Origin: UBA4085 sp964556755
Lineage (GTDB): Bacteria > Acidobacteriota > Aminicenantia > Aminicenantales > UBA4085
Assembly (NCBI GenBank): GCA_964556755.1
Contig: CAZKXI010000002.1
Span: forward strand, 192,391-256,390
Length of the DNA stretch: 64,000 bases
Direction of reading: 5' to 3'
The translations under genes and the position numbers were made by a program. The notes beneath the pieces were generated by a model. It did no database searches. It was not told where the DNA came from and worked only from the letters and a program-made list of their open reading frames with translations. Shown here piece after piece: positions 8,258-19,198 of this stretch (position 1 is the first letter of the stretch; each line of letters opens with the position of its first letter).

Positions 8258-9049
8258 ATGCGCAAGACGCTGCTTTGGATCCTGGCCTTCCTGATCGCGG
8301 CCGGAACGATGGTCTACCAGAGGATGACCGGCCCGACCTACCCCAAGCGCGGCGCCGTGACCCTCGAGGGCCGCGAGATCTCCTACCGCCTGCCGCGCAG
8401 CTCCGAGAATTTGAAGGACTGCGAGGTCGCCGTGACCGCTCCCGGCCCGGAGTCGGCGGGCTCTATCGAATTCAAGCGCTACAAGACGGAGGATCCCTGG
8501 TCCAAGTACCCCCTCGTCCGGCGCGAGGACAAGCTGGTCGGCTTCCTGCCCAAGCAGCCGCGGGCCGGGAAGCTGCTCTACCGGATCGTGCTGACGGAGG
8601 GGGAGAAGGAAATCTCGCTGACCGGCCAGGAGCCGGTCGTCATCCGCTTCCGGGGTGCGGTCCCGACCTGGGTCCTCATCCCCCATGTCCTGATCATGTT
8701 CCTGGCCATGCTCTTCGGGGCCCGGGCCGGGCTGGCCGCGCTGGACAAGAAGGACCGGCCGCTGCCCTACGCCAAGTGGGCCGCCATCTTTCTCTTCCTC
8801 AGCGGCTTCATCCTGGGGCCGCTGATGCAGTATTACGGTTTCGGCGTCTTTTGGTCGGGCGTCCCGCTGGGACACGACATGACCGACAACAAGACGCTGG
8901 TGGCCATGATCGGCTGGATCGTGGCCCTGCGGGCGGGACGAAAGGGCCGGGAAGCCCGGGGCTGGATCCTGGCCGCCTCGATCCTGTTCCTGGCCGTCTT
9001 CCTCATCCCCCACAGCCTCTTCGGCTCGGAGCTCAAGTACAAGCCCTGA
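8258..9049 (+). CDS. Conserved-looking membrane protein of unknown function
   Basis: A 263-residue protein I do not recognise. One N-terminal helix (LLWILAFLIAAGTMVYQ) is followed by a soluble, probably extracytoplasmic beta domain (about 25-130). Then come four membrane helices, including WVLIPHVLIMFLAMLF, WAAIFLFLSGFILGPLM, and a last one before SELKYKP. It forms a pair with the upstream LiaF-like gene. The gene ends two bases before the first assembly gap, so anything further in the operon is lost. Confidence 0.6.
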   Translation: MRKTLLWILAFLIAAGTMVYQRMTGPTYPKRGAVTLEGREISYRLPRSSENLKDCEVAVTAPGPESAGSIEFKRYKTEDPWSKYPLVRREDKLVGFLPKQPRAGKLLYRIVLTEGEKEISLTGQEPVVIRFRGAVPTWVLIPHVLIMFLAMLFGARAGLAALDKKDRPLPYAKWAAIFLFLSGFILGPLMQYYGFGVFWSGVPLGHDMTDNKTLVAMIGWIVALRAGRKGREARGWILAASILFLAVFLIPHSLFGSELKYKP

Positions 9050-9051
9050 CT

Positions 9052-9151
9052 NNNNNNNNNNNNNNNNNNNNNNNNNNNNNNNNNNNNNNNNNNNNNNNNN
9101 NNNNNNNNNNNNNNNNNNNNNNNNNNNNNNNNNNNNNNNNNNNNNNNNNNN
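9052..9151. other. Assembly gap (100 N)
   Basis: Exactly 100 N, a conventional scaffold gap of unknown true size. Gene order across it is not proven. Confidence 1.
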
Positions 9152-9721
9152 GACCGGGGCTTGCCGTCGATCACGGCCGGCTCGTAGACCCACTGCCGCA
9201 CGGCATCCACGGCCGCCTGGTCGAGCAGGGGGATGGAGCGGAGGACTTTAAATATTCATGACCCGGCCATAGATGTCGGTCTGGGCCTCCAGGATCACCA
9301 CCCCTTCGACGCCGGCCTCCGCGGCCACGGGAGGGTAGATGGGAGCGACTTCCTTGATCAGCCGCGGCGGCCGGATGCTGCCGATCGCCCGCACGGCGTC
9401 GCCCTCCCGGATTCTCTTCGGGACGGAATCGGAGACGGGCCAGGAGATCGTCTGCAGGGACAGAAAGTACGGCTTGCCGGCTTGGTCGTCGAAGCCGAAG
9501 ACGGCGAAGCTCTTCTCCGGCAGGCTGAACTCCGTGTCCAGCAGGCTGACCTTGGCGCCACCGTTCTGTTCGAAGACCTCGATCCTGAACCGCCGCTGAG
9601 CTGAGGCCGCGGGCGTCATCATGACCAGGTAGAAGCGCTTGTCGATCTGGAAGAAATGGAAGGTAAAGAGGGAGTCGATCGACCTCGGCGCGTCCTGGAC
9701 GAAGAATTCGGTATGCGTCCA
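9152..9721 (-). pseudogene. TonB-type C-terminal protein, no start, frameshifted and cut by the gap
   Basis: The frame directly after the TAG of the upstream TPR gene stays open, has coding-type codon use, and reads WTHTEFFVQDAPR, then FHFFQIDKRFYLVMM, then a TonB C-terminal domain (RPPRLIKEVAPIYPP, GVEGVVILEAQTD, GRVMN). It stops at TAA near 9248. Removing one T from the TTT at 9248-9250 (AAA on the plus strand near 9248) restores KVLRSIPLLDQAAVDAVRQW, the normal TonB ending, which then runs into the assembly gap. No ATG, GTG or TTG lies between the TAG (9722-9724) and an internal ATG at 9622, so the 5-prime end is missing. Either a decayed gene, a TPR-TonB fusion with two lesions, or assembly error near the gap. 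Confidence 0.65.
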
Positions 9722-11332
9722 CTAGCTCTCGAGCTTGGCGAGAAGAGCCGCGGCTTTGTCCTTGAATTGGGGATGGGCGGCGGCCTTCTCGGCAGCCGGA
9801 CGGGCTTTGTCGGGCGCGCCGCCGTTGAACCAGGCCACGGCAGCGTTGTAAAGGGCCGTGGCCCCGGTGGCCCGCGTCACCCGCATCTGGCCTTCCTTCC
9901 TGGCCAGCATGGCCGCCCGCCGCGGCTCGGGCAACGGGGCGGCCCGGATCTCGGCGATCTTGCTCTCGATCTCCGTCTCCCTCTGCCCGATGATCTTGGC
10001 AGCTGTCTCGTAATATCCGGCCGCCTCGCTCCATCGTCCCCGCCCGTCGTTGATCCGCCCCAAGCCGAATAGCGCCTCGATGTTTCCCGCCCCGTACTCC
10101 AACGCCTTCAGAAACTCTTTCTCCGCCCGGTCGGGCTGGGCCAGCTCCAGGGCGACGGTTCCGGCCAGGCCGAAAACCTCCGAGCTTGTCGGCAGCCGCC
10201 CCTTGGACTCCTCGATATGGGCTTGGGCTTCCGCCTCGAGCCCCTGGGCGTGGCGGTTCCAGGCCAGCCAGTAGTTGGCCTCGCCGATCAGCCAGTTGCC
10301 GAGCTCGATCATCCTCTGGAGCACGGCGACCGACTCCTCGTGCCGGCCCAGCGAAGCCAGGCTGATGGCCTTGCCCAGCAGCGCGTCCCGGTATTCGGGC
10401 GAGAGAGCCAAGGCCTTGTCGTAGTAGGCCAGGCTCTTCTCGTGCTCCTCGGTCGCGGTGTAGATGCTGGCCAGGAAGATGGGGATTTGGGGCGTGTCGG
10501 GGAGGCCGGCCTCGGCTTTCAGGAAATTCTCCTCCGCGCCCAGCAGCCGCCCCTGCCGCAAGGCCATCTCGCCCAGATGAAACCAGGCTTCCCAAAAGTC
10601 GGGATCGTCCGCCACCAGCTTCCCCAGCGCCTCGGGCTGCTCCCGCAAATAGCGGATGGCGTTCAAGTACCGCATCAGCTTCGACTCGGGGAACAGGGCG
10701 AAGACCGGCGAGAAGTCCTCCTCGCCCGCGCGCAGCGTCGCCCTCGAGGCGTTGAAGGTGAGGTAGCAGTAAGCGTGGAAGTCGTCCGCCGCGGCCTTGG
10801 CCCTCGAGGCGGCTTGCTGAGCCTTGGCCTCAGCCATCAGCTTGTCCAGGTCTTTCTGGGTCCACTCGCGGCCCAGGGGCCGGATGCTGCGGGCCAGGTC
10901 CGTCTGGATGCCGGCCGAGCGGGAGACCGGGGCAACCTCAGCCTGATCGACCATGATCGCGTATCCCCCCAAAGCCGGGTGGGCCTGGATCAGGGCGCGG
11001 GCTTTGCCCGCGGTCGCGCTGCGGATGATGCCCAGCTGGCGCTCCCGGATCTGGAGCAGGATCAAGGACCGCAGATAGGTCTCCGCGGCCTTCTCCCGAT
11101 CCTTCCGTCCCGGCCGCGACTCGAGCTCGGCCCCGATGGCCGCCGCCCGCTTGAAGCCGGCGTAGGATCCCCGGGCCAGCGCCGCCTTCGCCTCGGCCAG
11201 CCGGACGTCCAGAGCCGGCGGCCGCGGCGCGTCCAGCTTCGGCCCTTTTCCGGCCGAGGCGCAGGCGGCGGCGATCAGGATGGATAGGATGGCGAGTCCG
11301 GCGGCGGACCGGGCGGTCATTCTCAGAGACAT
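9722..11332 (-). CDS. TPR-repeat protein, probable lipoprotein
   Basis: A 536-residue protein. The N-terminus is an export signal (ARSAAGLAILSILIAAAC) with a possible lipobox ending in Cys, so an envelope lipoprotein is inferred. The remainder is rich in helical TPR-like repeats, clearest at about 250-430 (AWFHLGEMALRQGRLLGAEE, ALSPEYRDALLGKAISLA). The start at 11332 is chosen over ATG 11350 because GGGGGAGGA lies seven bases before it. Its TAG stop is followed in the same frame by the TonB-like fragment, so the real protein may once have been longer. The promoter overlaps the end of the upstream folate-enzyme gene. Confidence 0.75.
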   Translation of the reverse strand: MSLRMTARSAAGLAILSILIAAACASAGKGPKLDAPRPPALDVRLAEAKAALARGSYAGFKRAAAIGAELESRPGRKDREKAAETYLRSLILLQIRERQLGIIRSATAGKARALIQAHPALGGYAIMVDQAEVAPVSRSAGIQTDLARSIRPLGREWTQKDLDKLMAEAKAQQAASRAKAAADDFHAYCYLTFNASRATLRAGEEDFSPVFALFPESKLMRYLNAIRYLREQPEALGKLVADDPDFWEAWFHLGEMALRQGRLLGAEENFLKAEAGLPDTPQIPIFLASIYTATEEHEKSLAYYDKALALSPEYRDALLGKAISLASLGRHEESVAVLQRMIELGNWLIGEANYWLAWNRHAQGLEAEAQAHIEESKGRLPTSSEVFGLAGTVALELAQPDRAEKEFLKALEYGAGNIEALFGLGRINDGRGRWSEAAGYYETAAKIIGQRETEIESKIAEIRAAPLPEPRRAAMLARKEGQMRVTRATGATALYNAAVAWFNGGAPDKARPAAEKAAAHPQFKDKAAALLAKLES

Positions 11333-11375
11333 GGCGGCGTCCTCCCCCATGGAGAATACGTCTCAAACCGCCGAA

Positions 11376-11405
11376 ACATTAACACGACCCAAGGCGACGG
11401 CTCAA
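11376..11405 (-). promoter_or_regulatory. Promoter of the TPR lipoprotein gene with shared motif
   Basis: On the minus strand TTGAGC (11400-11405) is 18 bp from TAATGT (11376-11381). The -10 region CGTGTTAATGTTTCGG (11371-11386) recurs almost exactly upstream of the XRE-ImmA gene (24012-24026). The -35 overlaps the stop codon of the preceding gene. Confidence 0.5.
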
Positions 11406-13897
11406 GCCTTGCGCTTGCGGTTGGCCCGGCAAAAGGCCATCATGGCCTCAATGGCCTTCTGGCCGGCGGCCGGCGTACCGTCCTGTCCGGCGAAGGCCTC
11501 GACGAACGCCACAAGCTCCGGCGCCGCGGCATGGTCCTCGTAGTCGTGGAGGACGTTGACGATGGCCGCGTCCAGACCGCAGCGCCGGGCCACGGCCAGG
11601 TAGGCCCGGCAGACTCCGGTTCGCCGCCCCGGCAGGTCGCGCACGGCGTTGGTGATGCCCAACGAGAGATGGACGCCCCGCAGGGCGGGATCGCGGCGCA
11701 CCCGCCGGATCGTCTCGAAGGTCCGGTACGTGTAGCCGGGCGTGTCGGCGGATAGGGGCATGTCGATGGCCAGCGGAAAGACGGTCGAGTCGATGAAGAT
11801 GTCCCCCGGCCGGAAGCCGTGCCCCTGAACGGCGGCCCGGACCATCTCGCGGGCCATGTCCAGGAGCTCCTCGACGCTGTAGACGCCCTCGTGCCCGGCG
11901 TGCTTCTCGTCCACCAGCATGCCGATGAACCGGAAGGCGTGACGGGCCCGCAGCGGCAGCAGGCGGTCCATGGTGTAGGTCTTGACCGCGTTCAGCAGGG
12001 GAACGGCGATCCCGGACGGCGCCCCGTCATACCAAGCCTCCAGCCCCGCTTCCAGGACCTCCGGCGAGCCGCTGTCGACGCAGACCGGCCGTCCCTCGCC
12101 GTGGGCCCGGACGAACCGGACATAGTCGGCCATCATCCGCCGGCGGGCCTCCAGGTCCGAGCCGCCGAAGGCGTCGACGTTGACGTCGATATACGCGGCT
12201 CCATGCACGATCTGGGACTTGAGGAGCGAGAGGAGATAATCGCGAGCCCCGCCGGGCTTGTCCAGGCCGCCCTCCCCTGTCGTCCCCGCTTCCGCCATGG
12301 CCGCCGCCGTGCGGGGGATGCTTCCATGCAGCAGCTCGCCGATCTGGATCAGCCGGCGCGGCCGGGCATGGTCGCGCCCGAGGTAGTAGTTCGGGATCGA
12401 GGCGGTATGGGCCAGAGAGGGAAGCCGGTCGGCGTTGGCCCGGGAGGCGAGCCGCTCCAACCCGGCCGGCCCCTCGCTGGCCGCGGCTCGATAGATCGAC
12501 TCGGCCACGCAGACGCGGTCGGGATGGGTCCCGCAGCGCCCGAGCGGATCCGCGTCGCCGCAGGGCGGATTGGACAGCCCTTTCTCGCAGCGGCCCAGGG
12601 TGCAGAGGCCGAAGTTCTCCGGCAGGTAGCAGTCGCCGCACTCCTGGCAGTCGAAGAGCAGGGATTTGACGGCCGCTTCGCCGGCCCGGACCGCGGCGTA
12701 GAGAAAGCCGCGCCCCCGGCGAATCGAGCCCGAGGACCGCAAGCAAGCCTTGACCGCGCCGTAGGCGCCCCGCTCGGGCGTCATCAGGCCCCGATGCGTT
12801 GCGTCGAAGGCGCGTTTCCCCGCCCCGGACCGAGGCTTGGACAAGGAGCGGCGCCGGCCGTCCTCATCATATAGGTAGAAGGGCATCGCGCTCCCCGGCA
12901 GGCGCCCGGGCCCGAAATCGAGCTTGGATCTCTGCTCCCTCCAGCCCGAGCCGATCTCGGCCGCGCGAGCCAGGATGGCGACCATGGCCGCATGGTCCGG
13001 GAGTCCGCCCAAATCGACGCCCGCCGCTCCCAGATCGCGGTACATGGCCGTCTGCAGGGCGGCCCGCTCGATCGCCTCTCCGGCCGCTTCCCCCGAAACC
13101 GTCTCGAAGAGCCGGCGGCTGACATGGCACCCCGGGAGCTTGCCTTCGGCCATGAGCCGGGGCGCCGATGTGCGCGCTGTCAAGATAAAGACGTTGCCGA
13201 AGACCGGCACGGAAAGTCCCTCTTCGGCAAGATAGCGGAACAGCTCCTCGCTCTTGCGCGAATCCCAGCCCATCTGGGTGATGACCGCCTCCGCCCCGGC
13301 CCGCAGCTTCTTGCCCAGCTTGAAGTACTGCTGCATCTGGGAGGCTTCGGTGTATTTGAAGGGCGAGACCGCCGCCAGGGGCAGGAACTGGTGGACGCCC
13401 TCGAAGCGGCCCGCCGGAGCGCCGGCCCAAGCGCCGAAATTGAGCTCCCGGATCAGCCCGAGCAGGCCGATCGCGTCGACCTCAAAGACGCCCTTGGCCG
13501 AGGCGGGCTTGTCGCCCGTCAGGGCCAGCACGGCGTCCAGGCCGAGAGCCCGCAGGCCCAGCAGATAAGACCGGATGGCCTCGGCGTTGTGGTCCTTGGC
13601 CGAGACGTGGGGAACGACGTCCAGCTCGCCCCACAAGCCCTCCCGATCCAAGACGGCGAAGACGTCGGCCGGGCTGAGCGAGGCGGTCCCGTTGGGGCTC
13701 TGCGGGATGGTCACTCCGGCCAGGGCAAAGCCCGGCGGGAGGGCGTCTCCGGATCCGGCGGCGCGAAGGAAAGACCGAAAATTCGCCAAGCCGTGCCCCG
13801 GTTCGGGGACAAGCTCGGCCAGGACGAGGAACGAACGGTCCTCGCCGCCAGCCCCTGACCGGTTAGGCAGGCGGCTTCTCAAGCTGATCCTGGCCAT
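11402..13897 (-). CDS. Fusion: methylenetetrahydrofolate reductase, Cys-rich MTHFR C-terminal domain, pterin methyltransferase
   Basis: An 831-residue fusion. Residues about 20-330 are a MetF-type flavin reductase (active-site-like AELVPEPG, ALTGDKPAS). Residues about 410-460 are Cys-rich (CQECGDCYLPENFGLC then GRC and PPCGD), matching the MTHFR C-terminal/MetV-type domain. Residues about 520-815 are a pterin-binding methyltransferase barrel (YIDVNVDAFGG, VCVDSGSPEVLEAG, LSLGITNAV, NVLHDYED), as in AcsE/MeTr or MetH. Such a protein could form methyl-THF from methylene-THF and pass the methyl group to a corrinoid protein. No corrinoid protein gene is adjacent. The order reductase, Cys domain, methyltransferase is uncommon; frame is intact and codon use uniform, so a sequencing merger is unlikely. 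Confidence 0.8.
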   Translation of the reverse strand: MARISLRSRLPNRSGAGGEDRSFLVLAELVPEPGHGLANFRSFLRAAGSGDALPPGFALAGVTIPQSPNGTASLSPADVFAVLDREGLWGELDVVPHVSAKDHNAEAIRSYLLGLRALGLDAVLALTGDKPASAKGVFEVDAIGLLGLIRELNFGAWAGAPAGRFEGVHQFLPLAAVSPFKYTEASQMQQYFKLGKKLRAGAEAVITQMGWDSRKSEELFRYLAEEGLSVPVFGNVFILTARTSAPRLMAEGKLPGCHVSRRLFETVSGEAAGEAIERAALQTAMYRDLGAAGVDLGGLPDHAAMVAILARAAEIGSGWREQRSKLDFGPGRLPGSAMPFYLYDEDGRRRSLSKPRSGAGKRAFDATHRGLMTPERGAYGAVKACLRSSGSIRRGRGFLYAAVRAGEAAVKSLLFDCQECGDCYLPENFGLCTLGRCEKGLSNPPCGDADPLGRCGTHPDRVCVAESIYRAAASEGPAGLERLASRANADRLPSLAHTASIPNYYLGRDHARPRRLIQIGELLHGSIPRTAAAMAEAGTTGEGGLDKPGGARDYLLSLLKSQIVHGAAYIDVNVDAFGGSDLEARRRMMADYVRFVRAHGEGRPVCVDSGSPEVLEAGLEAWYDGAPSGIAVPLLNAVKTYTMDRLLPLRARHAFRFIGMLVDEKHAGHEGVYSVEELLDMAREMVRAAVQGHGFRPGDIFIDSTVFPLAIDMPLSADTPGYTYRTFETIRRVRRDPALRGVHLSLGITNAVRDLPGRRTGVCRAYLAVARRCGLDAAIVNVLHDYEDHAAAPELVAFVEAFAGQDGTPAAGQKAIEAMMAFCRANRKRKA

Positions 13898-13943
13898 CTC
13901 AGCGGGCTCCTTTCTGCTGTTCCGAGCGCGTACAAGGCCCGGT

Positions 13944-13972
13944 ATTCTATCACAAAGGGCCTCCCCTTCTAA
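13944..13972 (-). promoter_or_regulatory. Possible promoter of the folate fusion gene
   Basis: Minus strand TTAGAA (13967-13972), 17 bp, TAGAAT (13944-13949), with TG one base upstream of the -10 (extended -10, TGATAGAAT). The leader would be about 40 nt and carries GAAAGGAG before the ATG. Confidence 0.42.
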
Positions 13973-14110
13973 GGCCTTTCATCGGGTCGCCCCCGCCCCT
14001 CGACCCGGGAGGGGCTCTCGGCGCCGCCTCAGGCCGGGATGGGCTCCGGCCGCCCGCGCGACCCGCGGGGCGAGATCCGGCCGGGCCCGGTTCGGGCGCC
14101 AGGCGAACGT

Positions 14111-14139
14111 TTGCCTCGCCCCTAACGTTGAGATATGAT
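14111..14139 (+). promoter_or_regulatory. Possible promoter of the S9 peptidase gene
   Basis: TTGCCT (14111-14116), 17 bp, TATGAT (14134-14139). The leader would be about 65 nt and ends with AAGGAGG nine bases before the GTG start. Confidence 0.45.
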
Positions 14140-14211
14140 GAGCCGGTATTTTCGAAGCTTCGCTTCGGATGATCCCGGCATCTCGCTCATGCCGCAAGGA
14201 GGCCCCTTCCC

Positions 14212-17163
<2,952 letters not shown>

Positions 17164-17171
17164 ATGATGGA

Positions 17172-17204
17172 GGGGGACACCCGACAGGGCTCCCGAGCTT
17201 TTTT
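17172..17204 (+). terminator. Probable terminator after the S9 peptidase
   Basis: GGGGG (17172-17176) can pair with CTCCC (17190-17194), and CCC with GGG inside (17180-17182, 17187-17189), with a three-base bulge and a GACA loop. Six T follow at 17199-17204. Confidence 0.5.
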
Positions 17205-17289
17205 ATTGACGTTTTTGGGCGGTTTTTGTCGCTCGCAGCTCCGCTTCCTGGGGCCGCTCATCGCCCTTGGGATGGCCGGTCCTTCCCTC

Positions 17290-17317
17290 TTGACATATTC
17301 ATTATTTTTTATATAAT
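17290..17317 (+). promoter_or_regulatory. Sigma-70 promoter of the ArsR-thioredoxin operon
   Basis: Consensus TTGACA (17290-17295), 16 bp, consensus TATAAT (17312-17317), in an A/T island that stands out from the GC-rich surroundings. The transcript would start near 17324. Confidence 0.87.
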
Positions 17318-17318
17318 G
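17300..17318. promoter_or_regulatory. Inverted repeat between -35 and -10, candidate ArsR operator
   Basis: CATTAT (17300-17305) and ATAATG (17313-17318) are a perfect inverted repeat with a 7-bp spacer, lying over the spacer and -10. ArsR/SmtB repressors usually bind A/T-rich inverted repeats at this place, so autorepression is plausible. Confidence 0.5.
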
Positions 17319-17345
17319 TACGTGAGATGTTTAGGGAGTATGGTC

Positions 17346-17630
17346 ATGAAGACAGCGGTCTCTGAAGTCGCTCCTTGGTCCCAACGATTCAAGGCTCTCG
17401 CCCATCCGGCGAGGCTTTTGCTGCTGAAGCGGCTTTTGGAGAGCGAGCGCTGCGTATCCGACGTCGAGAAGTGCCTCGGCCTGTCGCAGCCCAACGTCTC
17501 GCAGCACCTGAGGATCCTCAAGGACGCAGGGATCATCGTGGGCCGCCGAGAGCGGACCCGGATCTGCTACCGCATCGCCGATGACCGGATCGCCCGCATC
17601 CTAAAAATCACCCTGGAGAAAGGCTCATAG
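17346..17630 (+). CDS. ArsR/SmtB family winged-helix repressor
   Basis: A 94-residue ArsR-type regulator: ALAHPARLLLLKRLL, then the recognition helix region LSQPNVSQHLRILKDAGII, then the wing RRERTRICYRI. The metal box of classical ArsR (ELCVCDL) reads ERCVSDV here, with Cys36, Cys43 and Cys74 in the protein. It therefore lacks the CVC arsenic site and might sense thiol or redox state instead (inference). The start at 17346 follows AGGGAG by eight bases; ATG 17340 is too close to it, and ATG 17316 lies in the -10 box. Two bases separate it from the thioredoxin gene, so the two form an operon. Confidence 0.85.
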   Translation: MKTAVSEVAPWSQRFKALAHPARLLLLKRLLESERCVSDVEKCLGLSQPNVSQHLRILKDAGIIVGRRERTRICYRIADDRIARILKITLEKGS

Positions 17631-17632
17631 TC

Positions 17633-17971
17633 ATGTCCAACGTCATTCATGTGACCGACGCCAGCTTCGAGACCGAAGTCCTGAAATCCCCCCTTCCCGT
17701 CGTCGTCGACTTCTGGGCCCCCTGGTGCGGCCCCTGCCGGATGATGGCCCCCGTCCTGGAGGCCGCTTCCGATCGCTGGGCCGGCCGGGTCAAGGTCGCC
17801 AAGCTCGATACGGACGAGAACGGCGAGCGGGCCATGAAGCACGGCATCTCGGCCATCCCGACCCTGATCCTCTTCGAGGGCGGCCGGGAGAAGGACCGAG
17901 CCGTCGGCTTCCTTCCGGCGGCGCGGTTGGATGAATGGCTGGGCAAATTCGCGCCGGCCGCCCAATCCTGA
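17633..17971 (+). CDS. trxA: Thioredoxin
   Basis: A 112-residue cytoplasmic thioredoxin with the canonical active site WAPWCGPC (Cys32, Cys35), the buried Asp26, and the cis-Pro loop SAIPTLILF. Length is normal. It reduces protein disulfides using thioredoxin reductase, which is not in this window. It follows an ArsR-type repressor within two bases and precedes a methionine sulfoxide reductase gene, an enzyme class that uses thioredoxin as reductant. Expression is probably controlled by the ArsR protein through the shared promoter at 17290. Confidence 0.93.
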   Translation: MSNVIHVTDASFETEVLKSPLPVVVDFWAPWCGPCRMMAPVLEAASDRWAGRVKVAKLDTDENGERAMKHGISAIPTLILFEGGREKDRAVGFLPAARLDEWLGKFAPAAQS

Positions 17972-18119
17972 CCCTCGCCCGCCGGGCACGTCCCCTCATC
18001 CCGATAAGCTCCTCTTTCGAGCCCTGGGGATCCGTCTACCGATTTGACGCTCCGTCGCCTGGCTCTTCTTCGCCAACAAAGGCTCGGGAGCCGTGTCGGG
18101 CATCCCCCTGTCGAGGGCC

Positions 18120-18147
18120 TTGACAATGCGCGTCTTTAATCTATATT
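18120..18147 (+). promoter_or_regulatory. Sigma-70 promoter of msrBA
   Basis: TTGACA (18120-18125), 16 bp, TATATT (18142-18147). CTATA (18141-18145) and TATAG (18153-18157) form an inverted repeat with a 7-bp spacer over the -10 and start site. The layout mirrors the ArsR-trxA promoter. Confidence 0.78.
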
Positions 18148-18181
18148 ATTACTATAGGATTTAGATAGTTTAGAGGCTGCC

Positions 18182-19198
18182 ATGAGATATCTGCAACGCG
18201 CCTTGATTCTGCTTGTGAGCCTGACGATCGGCTGGTCCGGCTGGAAGGGATTGAACGCCCTTCTCCTGGATGGACCGTCCCCGATCCCGACCCCGGCCCA
18301 AGGAGGCCAAGACATGCCCCTTAAGGTCCGCAAGACAGACGCCGAGTGGAAGAAGTCCCTTTCCCCGGAGCAGTACAAGGTCATGTTCCAGTGCAGCACC
18401 GAAGCGCCTTTCTCCGGCCGGTTCAACGATTTCTGGGAGAAAGGCCGCTACGAGTGCGCCGCCTGCGGGGCCGTCCTCTTCTCCTCCGACTCCAAGTACG
18501 AGCACGGCACCGGATGGCCCTCGTTCAAGGCCCCTTGGGCCGAGGGCCATCTGACCTATCGGGAGGACCGCTCCTTGGGCATGACCCGGACCGAAGTCCT
18601 GTGCGCCTCCTGCGGCGCGCATCTCGGCCACGTCTTCGACGACGGGCCGGCCCCCACGAACCTCCATTACTGCATCAACTCGGCGGCCATGGCCTTCCGG
18701 CCCGCGGCCGACGAAGCCCGGGCCCGGACCGAAGTGGCCACCTTCGCCGCCGGCTGCTTTTGGGGCGTCGAGTATAAGCTGGCCCGCCTGGACGGCGTCC
18801 TCTCGACCGCCGTCGGCTACACCGGCGGCACGCTCCGCAACCCCACCTACAAGAAGGTCTGCGGCGACGACACCGGCCACGCCGAAGCCGTCCAAGTCAC
18901 CTTCGATCCTGCCCGCCTGCCCTACGAGGACCTGGTCCTCAAGTTCTTCGCCCTCCATGACCCGACCCAGGTCAATCGCCAGGGCCCCGATATCGGGACC
19001 CAATACCGCTCGGCCATCTTCTTCCACTCGGAAGCTCAGCGGGCCACGGCCGAGAAGGTCAAGGCTGAGCTGGAGAGGGAGGGGCGCTTCCGCGGCCGGA
19101 TCGCGACCGAGATCGTCCCGGCCGGCGAGTTCTGGCGGGCCGAGGAATACCACCAGAAATACTACGAGAAGAACAAGCGGGGCGCCTGCGCCTTCTAG
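18182..19198 (+). CDS. msrBA: Membrane-anchored fused methionine sulfoxide reductase MsrB-MsrA
   Basis: A 338-residue bifunctional repair enzyme. Residues 1-30 are a hydrophobic anchor or signal (ALILLVSLTIGWSGW), so it probably acts in the periplasm. MsrB follows (about 45-170) with zinc Cys pairs CAAC and CASC and catalytic Cys in HYCINSAAM, then MsrA (about 180-330) with catalytic GCFWG and the GYTGG motif. The order MsrB then MsrA is the reverse of many known MsrAB fusions. It reduces both R and S methionine sulfoxide in proteins. AGAGG lies six bases before the ATG. If periplasmic, it would need a membrane electron relay, because the neighbouring thioredoxin is cytoplasmic. Confidence 0.9.
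   Translation: MRYLQRALILLVSLTIGWSGWKGLNALLLDGPSPIPTPAQGGQDMPLKVRKTDAEWKKSLSPEQYKVMFQCSTEAPFSGRFNDFWEKGRYECAACGAVLFSSDSKYEHGTGWPSFKAPWAEGHLTYREDRSLGMTRTEVLCASCGAHLGHVFDDGPAPTNLHYCINSAAMAFRPAADEARARTEVATFAAGCFWGVEYKLARLDGVLSTAVGYTGGTLRNPTYKKVCGDDTGHAEAVQVTFDPARLPYEDLVLKFFALHDPTQVNRQGPDIGTQYRSAIFFHSEAQRATAEKVKAELEREGRFRGRIATEIVPAGEFWRAEEYHQKYYEKNKRGACAF

Larger units (their letters stand above)
13898..14211. other. Divergent intergenic region, 314 bp
   Basis: It holds the two opposed promoters listed separately and, at about 13985-14105, a very GC-rich block with many short inverted repeats. I found no open frame that looks coding and no recognisable SAM, THF or cobalamin riboswitch. Confidence 0.5.

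Noticed and set aside
13985..14105. GC-rich structured block considered as a riboswitch for the folate fusion gene
   Set aside because: No conserved core of SAM, THF or cobalamin riboswitches could be recognised, and it lies upstream of the predicted promoter, so outside the transcript.
17316..17345. Earlier ATG at 17316 as start of the ArsR gene
   Set aside because: This ATG lies within the -10 box, so it would not be in the transcript.
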